From: Metallyticus violacea
Lineage: Eukaryota; Arthropoda; Insecta; Mantodea; Metallyticidae
Assembly (NCBI GenBank): GCA_030762175.1
Contig: CM060831.1
Location: forward strand, 136,026,001-136,090,000
DNA length: 64,000 nt
Reading direction: 5' to 3'
The position numbers and the translations under genes were made by a program. Position 1 is the first letter of the stretch, and every line of letters begins with the position of its first letter. Positions 21,035 to 31,517 of the stretch are shown piece by piece. The notes beneath the pieces are model-generated. The model ran no database searches. It worked only from the letters and a program-made list of their open reading frames with translations, and had not been told where the DNA came from.

Positions 21035-22209
21035 TTACAAATCAAAACACAATACCAGTTTTAAAGACCAAAATACCTATGACTTGTTTTTCGGTGATTA
21101 CATAAGAAAAACCTGTGAATGTAAGACTCAGTGAATTTAAATACATATTATGTGCATTTTTTATTGTTGGCTTTTCGGTTTTCCATCATTTTTCCTCCCA
21201 TATCCTAAGCAACACTGTGCACATTCAGAATGACCAATTTTAACTTTCTAAGATACATTTTTTGAATGATTAAATACTATATAAATCTTCTGCACCGTTC
21301 TTATGTAAAGCATTTTAGCCTATATTTTAGAAAAATAACAAACAGCCTTTTCTGAATAGACGTATATTTAGCAGACATTTTTGAGTTAAACAACAACGAA
21401 AATGACTATTAAGAAACCACAATTTTTTGTTTCTTGTCAATCGTTATTGAAAATAGCCCACACAGGCAAATAACCAGAACCAAATATAGATTTAGATAAA
21501 TAATTATTTTGTATGTTAATAAAAATATTTATTGCATTTGAAAGAAGTGTAAAAATAACCGGACTCTAGAAAATTAGCTTCTATGTTATTTATTTTTTAA
21601 AAAGGATTCTCCTGCAATAGTGCATTTGGTGTTTTAAAACGTGTTTGGAATAGTATCAAACAAAATATATTTTAAAAAATGCAAATATTGTAATATTCCA
21701 ACATTTTCTTTAATATCTCCTATTTAATCATAGTCGGATTTGATTTTATCGGCTGTAGATGAAATTAAGACACTTTTAACAAAACTCATTAAATACCGTT
21801 TATTTCGAAATGCATATTGAACGGAAATTGCTGCTCCAATAAGAGCCGTCGTATGATGGCAAAAAGAAAATAAGGCAGAACTAAACATTTGCAACGGTAT
21901 TGACGGAACGAGATATAGGAGGCACGATGTAGGTTTCCCCTATCTTAATGCAAGCAGCTCAACGGAGTTGGGCATTGTCTGCTACAAAGGTTGCTGTGAA
22001 AGTGTGTTTACAGAGTTTTATTTTATATAGTTATTTTATATACTTTATTATTTTATATAGTACAGCGATGATCCCCTTATAGGAAACAAGATCCGGGATC
22101 TCATTAAGAACACAGAATTCGGAACACTATAAGGGACTTGGGAGTGGCACAAAATGTTTATGACTGGAGTGCGGGAGCTCTCCAAAACTCTTTCCAATAC
22201 CCCTTTCGA
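21035..22209. other. Unrecognised AT-rich sequence
   Basis: I see no supported gene. The 21780-22140 part is less AT-biased but has no recognisable frame, end repeat or partner in the window. Confidence 0.4.
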
Positions 22210-22285
<76 letters not shown>

Positions 22286-22759
22286 GCTACTACTACTTTT
22301 GCTTCTGCTACTACTGCTACTACTACTACTACTACTACTATTACTACTGCTACTACTACTACTACTACTACTATTACTACTACTACTACTACTACTACTA
22401 CTATTACTACTGCTACTACTACTACTACTACTACTACTGCTACTACTACTACTACTACTACTATTACTATTACTACTACTATTACTACTACTACTACTAC
22501 TATTACTACTACTACTACTACTACTATTACTACTACTACTACTACTACTACTACTATTACTACTACTATTACTACTACTACTATTACTACTACTACTACT
22601 ACTACTACTATTACTACTACTACTATTACTACTACTACTACTATTACTACTACTACTACTACTACTATTACTACTACTATTACTACTACTATTACTACTA
22701 CTACTACTATTACTACTACTACTACTCTTACTACTACTATTACTTACTACTACTACTAT

Positions 22760-22790
<31 letters not shown>

Positions 22791-22849
22791 GCCACTACTA
22801 CTACTGCTACTAATACTACTACTACTTCTACTACTACTACTACTACTAC

Positions 22850-22880
<31 letters not shown>
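22210..22880. repeat. (ACT)n microsatellite array, 671 bp
   Basis: A second ACT array in the same orientation as that at 19.1 kb, interrupted mainly by ATT and a few GCT triplets. It produces very long artefactual frames (poly-Tyr, poly-Thr, poly-Leu, poly-Ser/Asn) on both strands that are not genes. Confidence 0.97.
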
Positions 22881-22881
<1 letters not shown>

Positions 22882-24346
22882 AAATTTCAAGAAAATAATA
22901 TTTAAAGTTGATTCAAATGCATGGTCTTTATTGCAAAATGTACACTCTCTACTTCTATTATGGAAATTCTTTACCGATAACAGGAATTGCGGTTTGTGGT
23001 TGTGAGCTGAAAAATTCAAAATAAAACAAATACATGACACAATTATTTTAGACGTTTATAGTGTGATGTGTATGAGGTAACATGCGCTGTCCAACAAAAT
23101 TAATTATAAAATCTCACGTTCCGCATTTATTTTAGAAACAGCGAACAGCCACTGTTACGCACAAACAAAGATATACATTATATGTGTCGGCTTGTTCTTT
23201 CTCTTCCTTTAACGATTTTAATAGATAACGTCTGAGATCAAAATACGCAAAGATTCTCATTTAGAAATGTCACATAAAATATAATCAAGGAACTGTGTTT
23301 AAAAAGACGTGAAAAGTTCGCTTTACACTGTTTACATAAAACAAAAAGTATTTTGGAATGTTCTCGTTTGTGAATAATTTGAGTAGCATATTCAGCTTCT
23401 TGTAAAGCAACTCCTCGAATGCCTTGTAGAGTGCACTACATCATGACGATAAGTTTAATGTGACACAAGAAACTGTAGTCGTTCATAATTGACACAACAA
23501 ACTATAATTCTCCGCTTTCTTTACAAAGTGTTCCTAAATACCTGATAAAGCAGAGTGATGCAATATATCGTGCCCTGGGAGACAAATTAAATTTTAATAG
23601 GAATGTGGGGTACAGAGCTACTGCGAGGAACCGACAATATCTTGTTAACAACAATGGGAGATATTTCTTAGGTCTAGCGGTGACGGCGGTTAGTGAGCAA
23701 TCCTTCATGGGCCCCCGGACATCTGCCCACTTGACCCCCTGCCGGGAGTTTTATTGCTGTTTGTAGGAAATCTGTCAGCTCGGTAAGTTACAACACCCGG
23801 ACACGCCCCTCGTGTTGGTTTATTTCGATTGAGTTCGCACTGCCGATTTGTTTGTGACTTTTTCTCCTGCTTTTATTTTTTAAATGGGTGAGGTCGTGGG
23901 AAAACTAATCCCACTTCTTTTTACAGTCTTACGTTTGAGTGGGGAGTGTTTATTTTGTAAGGAGATTGGTGGAGATCTTGCTTTAAACTTTGTGAACTAG
24001 CTAGTTTGAATAAGACAAGGAAAGCTCAACTGATATATGCTTACATGTTTATAATGTCGTTGAAAACAATGCTATTCCATCTGACACATTTGAAAGGTAT
24101 ATTGTGTTATTAATGGTAATATTTCATAGCAAATCGTGCTCATAAATTTACTTGAAGCAGTACGTTCCTATTTAATACACAACGCACACTATTAATATGG
24201 ATGTTGAATGTTTTAACTGTTATTGATATTCGCATTGTACATAATATTTCATTTAATGACTCAGTTGATGAGCCTAATAATTGAAGAGCAGACTGAGGAA
24301 GGAGTAAAACTGCCAAAAATTATAAATTTAACTTTGTTCACGGAAA
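22881..24346. other. Unrecognised sequence
   Basis: I find no supported gene. A GC-richer patch at 23690-23800 has no recognisable frame or repeat partner. Confidence 0.4.
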
Positions 24347-24519
24347 TACTGAGGGTGGCAAAAAATGTATACACACTTTCACAGTAGATATCTATTTAAC
24401 GTATTTCAAAGTTGACCCGAAAAACAACATTAATGAGTAGTATGATGTTTTGTAAACAGATGTGACTCTCGTACATTATGATAGCGTTGCTACATGACAG
24501 GTAAATCAACAATGAACAA

Positions 24520-25340
24520 ATGAAGCCAAGATTATCATTTGAACAGCGAAAAGCAATTTTGAAATGGTACTGGAAAACCGAGAATGTTAATTAAGTTCAA
24601 AGGCAATGGAGACGTGTACAGACAGAACCGGTAATGCAAGTAACAATTGCACGCATTCGAGACAAATTTGTGACTCATGGTATCGTATGCGATGTTCACA
24701 AGGGCAGATCTAGGAGCCTCGCACAGCAACAAGCCCCGCGTACTGGATCCAAGGCACTATCTAAGGCACTGGATAGGACGAAGAGGTCCGGTTGAGTTTC
24801 CATCACGTTCTCTGGATCTAATTCCGTTGGACTTCTACCTTTGGGGTCGGTCCTGGTGGTGTAGTGGTTACCATACTTACCTCCTAAACCCAAGATCGCG
24901 GGTTCGAACCCGGCTAAGACCGATGGATTTTTTCGGGGCGTAAAAATCCTAAGTATGGCTTCCTTCGGAAGGGAAGTAAAGCCGTGGGTCCCGTATCGTA
25001 CATTTACGGCACGAAAAAGAACCTCAAGCATGAAAGAGAGGCCTCTGAGCAAAATTTGTCGGCCGTTTCACGCCCTGAATTGAATGGGACGCTGATGACC
25101 TGAGATGTTAAACAGCGTCCATAAACAAATCAATCAAAAAAAAAAAATCTACCTATGGGGAACTTTTAAGGATGTTGTATACCGTAGAAAACCCGCTACA
25201 CTGGCAGAACTTCGGGAAGAAATTGAAACGGCATGTGCTGCAATCGCTGAGGACACTTTCGCAAAAGTTGCTCAATCAGTAGTACAACGTACTCAGAAGT
25301 GTATCGACGCCGATGTGGGCATTTTGAGCAACTGTTGTAA
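24520..25340 (+). pseudogene. DD41D mariner transposase pseudogene, copy 2
   Basis: The gene starts at the ATG at 24520 (MKPRLSFEQRKAILKWYWKT) with an N-terminal helix-turn-helix, then VTIARIRDKFVTHGIVCDVH and KGRS. A deletion removes the central core including the first two catalytic positions. The sequence resumes with RKALD-like, frameshifted IGRRGPVEFPSRSLDL and LIPLDFYLWG, which keeps the third Asp. A SINE splits it there. After the SINE the frame reads WGTFKDVVYRRKPATLAELR and EEIETACAAIAEDTFAKVAQ, ending near 25340. It is inactive through deletion, stops and insertion. Confidence 0.8.
24834..25160 (+). mobile_element. SINE-A copy 2 with 13 bp target duplication
   Basis: The body occupies 24847-25147 and ends in 12 A. 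The flanks TCTACCTTTGGGG (24834-24846) and TCTACCTATGGGG (25148-25160) differ at one base. The head has A box TGGTGTAGTGG and a perfect B box GGTTCGAACCC, the internal RNA polymerase III promoter of a tRNA-derived SINE. It landed in the DFYLWG codons of the DD41D transposase, so it is younger than that element. Confidence 0.93.
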
Positions 25341-25459
25341 CTGTAAAAGTCTAAGATGATTAATGCTCATCATCTTCTGTTTGTGTGAATTCAGTTTTGT
25401 TTTGTTGACACACTTTTTTCTTTGCTTGAAGTGTCTATACATTTTTGGCACTCCCTGTA

Positions 25460-26431
25460 TATATGAATCCGCTCATACTATCCGGTGGTGTCAGAAGTCC
25501 AAGAAGATGACTATTTAGTTGGTACGAAGCTCAATAGATGGTAGACGATACAACTTCATCAGCTGAGAAGTAGGATATACGCACTGTAACGTTTTCCATT
25601 GTTAGTATAACTCTATTTGTGTTATGCATGCATGTTAGTACTAGTTCGTATATTTATGAAACATCACAATTCAAATGATGTGCAAGTAATACGGCAGTGA
25701 AAAAGTAGCTTAAATTATTACAGCAGAATTAGACTAATGATTGGTGTATTTGAAAATAGGGAAAGAACATCAAGTTATGGTGCAACAAGAAGTTAATATT
25801 GTTAAAAAAAACATTAGAGTAAAGAAAACTAAAGATAATTGCAAAGGGAAATGAAAAGGTGCTGTCGCTTTATTGTTTTGTTTTTGTTTCCCAGAGCTGT
25901 TACTAGGGGCAGACAAGTTAAGGATAGGTTAGCAAGAATACTAGTAGTGATAGGAATCGCCCCAATATAATGCAATAAAAGTTCAGCAGGCGTACGTATT
26001 GTTTTTATAATACACTATTATATTTGATTAAATACAAGATATTAGATTTGTTATTTTACAATAAACTATAAAGAAAATATATATTCAGCAATAAAATAAA
26101 AATAGAATAAAATACAACTAATATAAATAAAGAAAAAAGAAAACTGAATAAAATTTTTTAACTACATATACAAAGAAAAATAGAAAAAAATCACATTAGA
26201 ATTCATTCCCCCCCCCCTTCCGCTGTTTATAATTTTTTTAGATCTGAGCTGTCCCACTTTCGTCGGAAATATACCTTAATCTCTCGTCTCCTTTTTTACC
26301 TGCCAGCAGAGCATAAACATAAACATCTCCCTGTGTTCGATCTCATAAAGTCATGTAGATACTTTGCCCTGCGTTCTTCCGTACCTTTACATTCAGCCAG
26401 TACATTTGTCCATAACTCTCCCTCCTCGCAG
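25460..26431. other. Unrecognised AT-rich sequence
   Basis: No supported feature. The last 150 bases form the possible intron side of the exon candidate that follows, with a pyrimidine-rich tract at 26407-26430. Confidence 0.4.
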
Positions 26432-26583
26432 AAACCACTGGAGTCAACTCAAAGTTCAAGCTCATGTACGGGGATACTGAGGATTGCGCGAAATTAACGG
26501 TTTGTGGCGTCATTGGGGACATTGCATCATTGTTCACTATGCAAGACGTGGATACAAACGGAATCAAGAGCATTGTGTTGGAG
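26432..26583 (+). CDS. Candidate internal coding exon of an unknown gene
   Basis: A 152 bp block lies between a good acceptor (CATAACTCTCCCTCCTCGCAG, preceded by pyrimidines) and a plausible donor (GAG|GTATTT). Two bases complete an upstream codon; the remaining 50 codons are open and read TTGVNSKFKLMYGDTEDCAK, LTVCGVIGDIASLFTMQDVD and TNGIKSIVLE. Base composition is clearly less AT-rich than the flanks and residue use looks like normal soluble protein. The exon phase is 2 to 1 and the length suits an internal insect exon. I do not recognise the family. No second exon was found, so the rest of the gene would lie outside or behind long introns. The block could also be a fragment of an unknown transposon. 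An antisense frame also exists there but lacks splice signals. Confidence 0.4.
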
Positions 26584-26589
26584 GTATTT

Positions 26590-27234
26590 TTGTTTGTGTT
26601 GAATGTAATTATCATTTGACACTTTTCTAAATGGTATCTTCTGTATTATTTTTAATGCACGAAATTTTGTAATTTCGTTATTTACGTGTAAATGTTATTT
26701 TATGCCAGGATCGAAATAGAGCATGCATTATACTTGTTCGACCTGGATCAGAAAATTGTAGGACGTGATTCCATCAAGGTAATGGAGTGGTTGGCTACTC
26801 GAAAATTAATTAAAAACGATGTTTATGCACGACATGCAATATTGTAATGGGTTGCTGTGGAATTAAGTTTGCAGGTCGGCGAATGTTGTGAGAGATGAAA
26901 CTTTTTTTGCCCGTGTGATTATAGGACGATTCCTCTATTGTTAAGCGCGGGGTTTGAAAGAAATTAAATAATGACAAGCCATCATGAACACATTCAGCTG
27001 AGCCACTCAATATATCACAGCAGCTCTTAGAAACCCACAGTTTATCCATCTTTAGTGATTATGTAGTAGCGATTTTGGTGCTTGTATGTTTTTATGAGGG
27101 TTTGGAGTCATCCTCCGCAGTTCAGGCTTTAAACAGCTCCTAACATCAAATATTTCCATTGGTTATCCGCATGCAATACGCGTAAACCTAGTCACAACTC
27201 TAGAAAACATCATTACCCGTAGAATGCATCTCGG
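26590..27234. other. Unrecognised sequence
   Basis: If 26432-26583 is an exon, this is intron. A minus-strand frame at 26810-27049 has no motif. Confidence 0.4.
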
Positions 27235-27549
27235 AGCGTCGGAGGTCCAGTCCCAAACGGCAGCGGAGAGAGTCGAACTGCTCAGTCCCGAACGGGAGAG
27301 GGCGGAACAGTGCTGATAAACATTTTTCAGTGCGTAGCCACTTGTAGCACTGTAAATGTATTATTATTATATTAAAATTATATATTAATATTATATATTT
27401 TATTTGTTTATTTTTATTTTTTTGTTTGCCAAATGTAATGTAACCTATACGTTGTCCTCGTAACTTTCTGGCTGAAATATGTTGTTCCTTATTACATAAG
27501 TGAGTTTTTTACTTTTTACTGCGTGTTGTCTAATTGGAATTCGCAATTA

Positions 27550-27552
<3 letters not shown>

Positions 27553-27592
<40 letters not shown>
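27553..27592. repeat. (CA)n microsatellite
   Basis: Twenty uninterrupted CA dinucleotides. Confidence 0.97.
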
Positions 27593-27596
<4 letters not shown>

Positions 27597-27689
27597 TTAG
27601 CGCTAATCTCGGGTAAATCCTAGAAACCAGTAGACTTAGTCGTTTGCTGCGGCGAGCTACGGCCTGACGGTTTACGCTCACCTATTTTT

Positions 27690-27965
27690 CGTAAATATAA
27701 ATTTATAGGGGATTGTGTGCTACTAAGATGGCAAATATATCATTGTGATGGTGAAAAATCTGCTGCAGGGGAAAAATTCGTAAATATAAAATTATAGGGG
27801 TTTGTGTGCATGGTACTATGTTAGAGAGTAAATCGTTGTAAAGCGCAAACTACTTTTAACTCTAGCAAGAAGAAGAAGAAAAACTTCAGGACAAGAGGAT
27901 TCGAAACCGATACTTCACAACTATAGCTCAACGGTCTAACCAACTGAAATATTGTGCCGTTACGT
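27690..27965 (-). mobile_element. tRNA-derived SINE-like repeat (SINE-E)
   Basis: On the minus strand a tRNA-like head has an A-box region TCAGTTGGTTAGACC (27933-27947) and a B box GGTTTCGAATCC (27897-27908), one base longer than consensus. It is followed by a CTT-rich tract. It cannot be a functional tRNA because no acceptor stem closes. The extent of the body is uncertain; the 89 bp tandem duplication lies downstream of the head. Confidence 0.5.
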
Positions 27966-28274
27966 ACAAACGCTGTATTATCTAACTATATGTGTGGCTT
28001 TCTCCACTACCGCTCGGGACTGGAGCTCCAGAAATTGTCCTCCTCTAAGGATAAGTTTCGGCTCTCTCAAGTGCTGTTACCGTGGAATGTGAATAAGGAA
28101 ATTGTGTAACATTTCTGTAATAATAAGTGCATCAAAACAATTCGTATGCCTGGAATGTGGTAAGGGAATTTGAGTACAATAAACATCTAGGAAAGCTTGC
28201 CTTCTACCTTTCGGGACTGAGGAGTACGGTATCTTTGCTATGGCTATCGCTCGGGATGGAGCTCTAGCAGCTAC

Positions 28275-28924
28275 CTCCGAAGCTCAGAGATGCACTGTAT
28301 GGGTATGGATAAGTTGGGAAACAAAAATAAATGAATAAGATGACATTATCAAATATTACCCTATAGCGGTTACTTACGCACAACCACCAAATTACAGATA
28401 GGTACAGCAGTGTGCATGAAAATTGAAGCCATTTGGATTTCAGTGGGGGGGGGGAGAAATAAAGAAGAATCTTATGACTATGTAAACATTCATTAACGCT
28501 TTCTATAGGAATCTCTTCATAAAATGAAACAAAAAGTTGGAAAGAAAACAGTATTTTCACTTTTTATTTATTTATTTTCAATATAAAAATTGAACTGTAC
28601 ACTTCATTAACAATTTTATTTGGACAACTCTCTTAACTGTTTTTCGAAATATTAATTTTGACACTTATACCTTGTGCTCCTCCTGCTCTTCAATTCATTT
28701 CTCGTTCTCCAATAGCAGTAGTACATAATGGAGCAATTTTTACATGCCCGCTTTGCATAGAGTGAATTGTTGTAGGCCTTTAGTTTTGATCTTGCGATAG
28801 TTAGCCATGTAGTGTGAAATGGTTCTGTTTTACTAAAATCGAGACCTCTGGAATCCCTTATTTAGAAAGAAACAAAACCATTAGCGAATGCCTTTTTGAC
28901 TCTCTTATTTATTATTTCTGTCCT
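28275..28924. other. Unrecognised sequence
   Basis: No supported gene or repeat partner. A minus-strand frame at 28264-28560 is hydrophobic and AT-driven, without a motif. Confidence 0.4.
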
Positions 28925-29680
28925 AATCAAGTAGTGCAGCTCTTTTTTCATCTTACATCCCTGATGTTACGTGCATTAGTCCCTAAAGGTAATTATAATT
29001 TAAATTTTAACAACTATTTTTCATTGAGAGAATCATATTAATGAATACTGTAATAAACTTGAGAGATATCAATCGTTATGAATGCCTTATTATACATTTT
29101 AATTGTTAGTAATTTACATACATGCTGCAGAGCTGTCAGTTTCAATGCAAAGTGGCGCAATGGCGGAAACTAGTATTGTAAAACTACGTCAAGGAAATTC
29201 GTTGAAAAGTGGGGACAAGGTTATTGTGCAAAATTATTATAAATGATAGTTTGTGAGTAGCAACCAGAGCGAACAGTTAAACATGTTCCATCAGCTGTTT
29301 ATAGCACTAATACTTCTGCTTAACCAATCGGAGCCATGCACCGTGTAATGATACGCAGAGTTCGAGTCACGCTTGATCCGAGAAAGCGAGCGGGAAGAAG
29401 CCGGTAGAGCGCAAGTAAACAGCGGTATTCTAGATGCGTAATTTTCCTTTAGTTCTGCGCAAGCTCATGCACTTTGAGGCGTTGGCGATAGATAAGTGTT
29501 TGCGCGGACTCTATGTTACCGGTCGTTGATTTGTACTGTTAGAAGATTTATTTGCTTGTATACTTCTTTCGAATAACATTTAAAATGCATGTGCGGTGTG
29601 TACATTAAAGTCGTTATTTAGATAATTGAAATGTTGCATGAAATATTTGCTCTACAACGATTATTCGTGTACGATGCCTA

Positions 29681-31517
29681 GGGTAAGGCAAGGTAATTTT
29701 GTGATAATTTCATTAAATATCGTATTTCATGTCTGTAAAATAGTGCAAATATATGTAAAAGTAAATAACACCATTTACTGACCTTCTGTAATACAGCATA
29801 CACTATTTGCTGAATTTTAAGTCCCCCTTTTATCCGTGCACAATCTCTAATAAATAATACAACAAACATAGGTAATTTTGTGAATGTGCAGGTAATTTCG
29901 TGATAGGGGTTAGGTAATTTCGTGACAATTTGTTTATAGCAGAAAAAGAACAAGTAAAAACAAGGACAAAGTATTCATTAATCAGACTCTTTATTACAGC
30001 AGCTATCACACATATAGACCATCACATCATCATCTTCAATCCTTTGATTTTGACACTTTTCATGATATGTTCCCAGACAGAATGAACACTGTATCCATTT
30101 TGCCCCAGTTCTTTTTTTCACATCCTGGTTGTAGGATTTGCTGCAGCTTCTATGAGTCCAGTGATCATCCTGTTCCGATGTAGCAGTATCCTGGGAAGTG
30201 CCTGACATATATCCGCATTCATCACTGACCTTGGGTGATGTGTAGACTTTTGCCAAAGCATCTTTCGATTTCCTTTTTCAAATCATGGGTTTGGGTGCTG
30301 CAGAAATCTGCAGGAAGGCCTCAACTAATGTTTCTACTACTTCTGGTGGTGCAGCACTGCTTTCAGGAATGACTGATGATATGTTTGCCTGGCTGATAGG
30401 ATTTGATGATGCGTCTCGTTCAGTTAGCATTGATGGTGCCATAGCTTCTGAAGGTATGCTGTTACGATTGAAAGGATGAATTCCTGTCTTCCTGAAGCCC
30501 ATTCTGATGTTAGGTATGCTGAAGCTAGAGATGAACGCGTCATTGATTAGGTTTTGCATGTGGATGTCGTTCCATGTAGGAATGCAAAGATTTTTGCCAT
30601 TCATTCTTCAACTTCCACAGGTAAGGCAAAAGGACGTCCAAGTTTTGGCAAACTGAGGGTGTGACCGTCATTGTCCGTGCTTAAATAATCCTTTAACGCC
30701 GACCACGGGATTTCTTGGCTTTTAAACGCTTTATAAATGGAATATTTCTCTTCCTTAATCAATCTTATGGCTTCCAAAATGTTTATGTAGGAATAATTAC
30801 AGTAAGCACATTTTTCTTTCTTAGCAATCCTACTTTTCTTTGGTTTATCTTATATTTTTGCACTTCAGTGTTCTTTCTACCCGGTATTTTGGAGCAGCTT
30901 AGTCCTAAAATATGCAAAAATTGAAAATAGGCAATTTCATGATATAATGTAACGTTAGAGGTAAGGTAATTTCGTGATAGTACATATTGAGTTCTAGGCA
31001 TAGCTATTTAATAAATTGTAGGTGCATCTAATAGGATTTTCAATAGAAAGCATTTTATTATATTATTTAGAATATTTAAATATTACGCAAAACTTACCCC
31101 TTGTATGAATTAGAAAACAAAAGGTGAAAAACGTAAGTTTATCAACGAGTTTCGTAAGACCCCACAGCTTCAGTTTTACGTTTAATTGAAAAAGTAAATA
31201 TGTTATCTTAATCAGCATTTCATGTACTATCACTTCCTTGTAAGATACTACAACATTTACTAAAAGACTTACCTTGAGAACAAATTGTGAGCCACTGCAA
31301 CACTCGACCGCCACCATTAACAATCTCAGCGTCACTGCCATTTTGCTGCTAACGACCATCAGCACCTAGCGCTTTGTCCATTTCTACAGTTAAGCACAAA
31401 GGTCTTTGCTACCTGGAGACGGAAAGTTAAACCTCTATAACGAGAGGGTACTTTGTGAGAACCTTATACAAATTTATCACGAAATTCCCTATACCACGAA
31501 AATACCTTACCTTACCC
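29681..31517 (-). mobile_element. Pogo-like element, internally deleted
   Basis: The left end GGGTAAGGCAAGGTAATTTT and the reverse-complemented right end GGGTAAGGTAAGGTATTTTC are inverted repeats beside TA (29679-29680 and 31518-31519). Direct copies of AGGTAATTTYGTGAT lie near the left end (29691, 29870, 29890, 29912) and one near the right (30964), with an inverted ATCACGAAATT at 31476; these are likely transposase-binding repeats. The encoded transposase lacks its catalytic domain, so this is a non-autonomous derivative. Confidence 0.85.
29978..30780 (-). pseudogene. Pogo transposase remnant: HTH joined to C-terminus with PHD-like finger
   Basis: On the minus strand 30780-30604 encodes ILEAIRLIKEEKYSIYKAFK then WSALKDYL and KLGRPFALPVEVEE, an HTH_psq DNA-binding domain, ending in TGA. 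One frame over, from 30604, GFRKTGIHPFNRNSIPSEAM is the segment that follows the DDE_1 domain in pogo-like transposases. The C-terminus (30256-29978) has HWTHRSC, KWIQCSFCLGTYHEKCQ and YMCDSCC, a Cys/His cluster like the PHD-type finger found on some members. The whole DDE catalytic domain (about 300 residues expected) is absent between 30604 and the C-terminal piece, so it cannot transpose. Confidence 0.8.

Larger units (their letters stand above)
24349..25457 (+). mobile_element. DD41D (rosa-like) mariner copy 2, split by a SINE
   Basis: The left end TGAGGGTGGCAAAAAATGTA and the reverse-complemented right end CAGGGAGTGCCAAAAATGTA are inverted repeats, each beside TA (24347-24348 and 25458-25459). 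The element carries a decayed transposase gene and, within it, a SINE-A with a 13 bp target duplication. Without the SINE the element is about 800 bp, so the centre of the gene is deleted. Its single subterminal unit (about 24437-24537) marks the simplest form of a region that is tandemly repeated in the other two copies. Confidence 0.85.
27235..28270. mobile_element. Possible inverted-repeat element
   Basis: The left block 27235-27310 (GGTCCAGTCCCAAACGGCAG, then CTCAGTCCCGAACGGGAGAG) matches the reverse complement of 28196-28270 (GCTCCATCCCGAGCGATAGC, then CTCAGTCCCGAAAGGTAGAA) in two ordered blocks. A third partial copy of the first block lies at 28008-28037. The interior holds a CA microsatellite, an 89 bp tandem duplication (units starting about 27687 and 27776) and a tRNA-like SINE head. 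I saw no transposase and no certain target duplication. Confidence 0.4.

Noticed and set aside
22127..22905. Frames of up to 255 codons rich in Tyr, Thr, Leu, Ser and Asn
   Set aside because: They are artefacts of the second (ACT)n array; absence of stops follows from the repeat unit.
24696..25052. 118-codon antisense frame over SINE-A copy 2, and similar frames at 33.6, 55.4 and 60.2 kb
   Set aside because: These lie entirely or mostly in SINE-A and recur with every copy; the SINE is non-coding.
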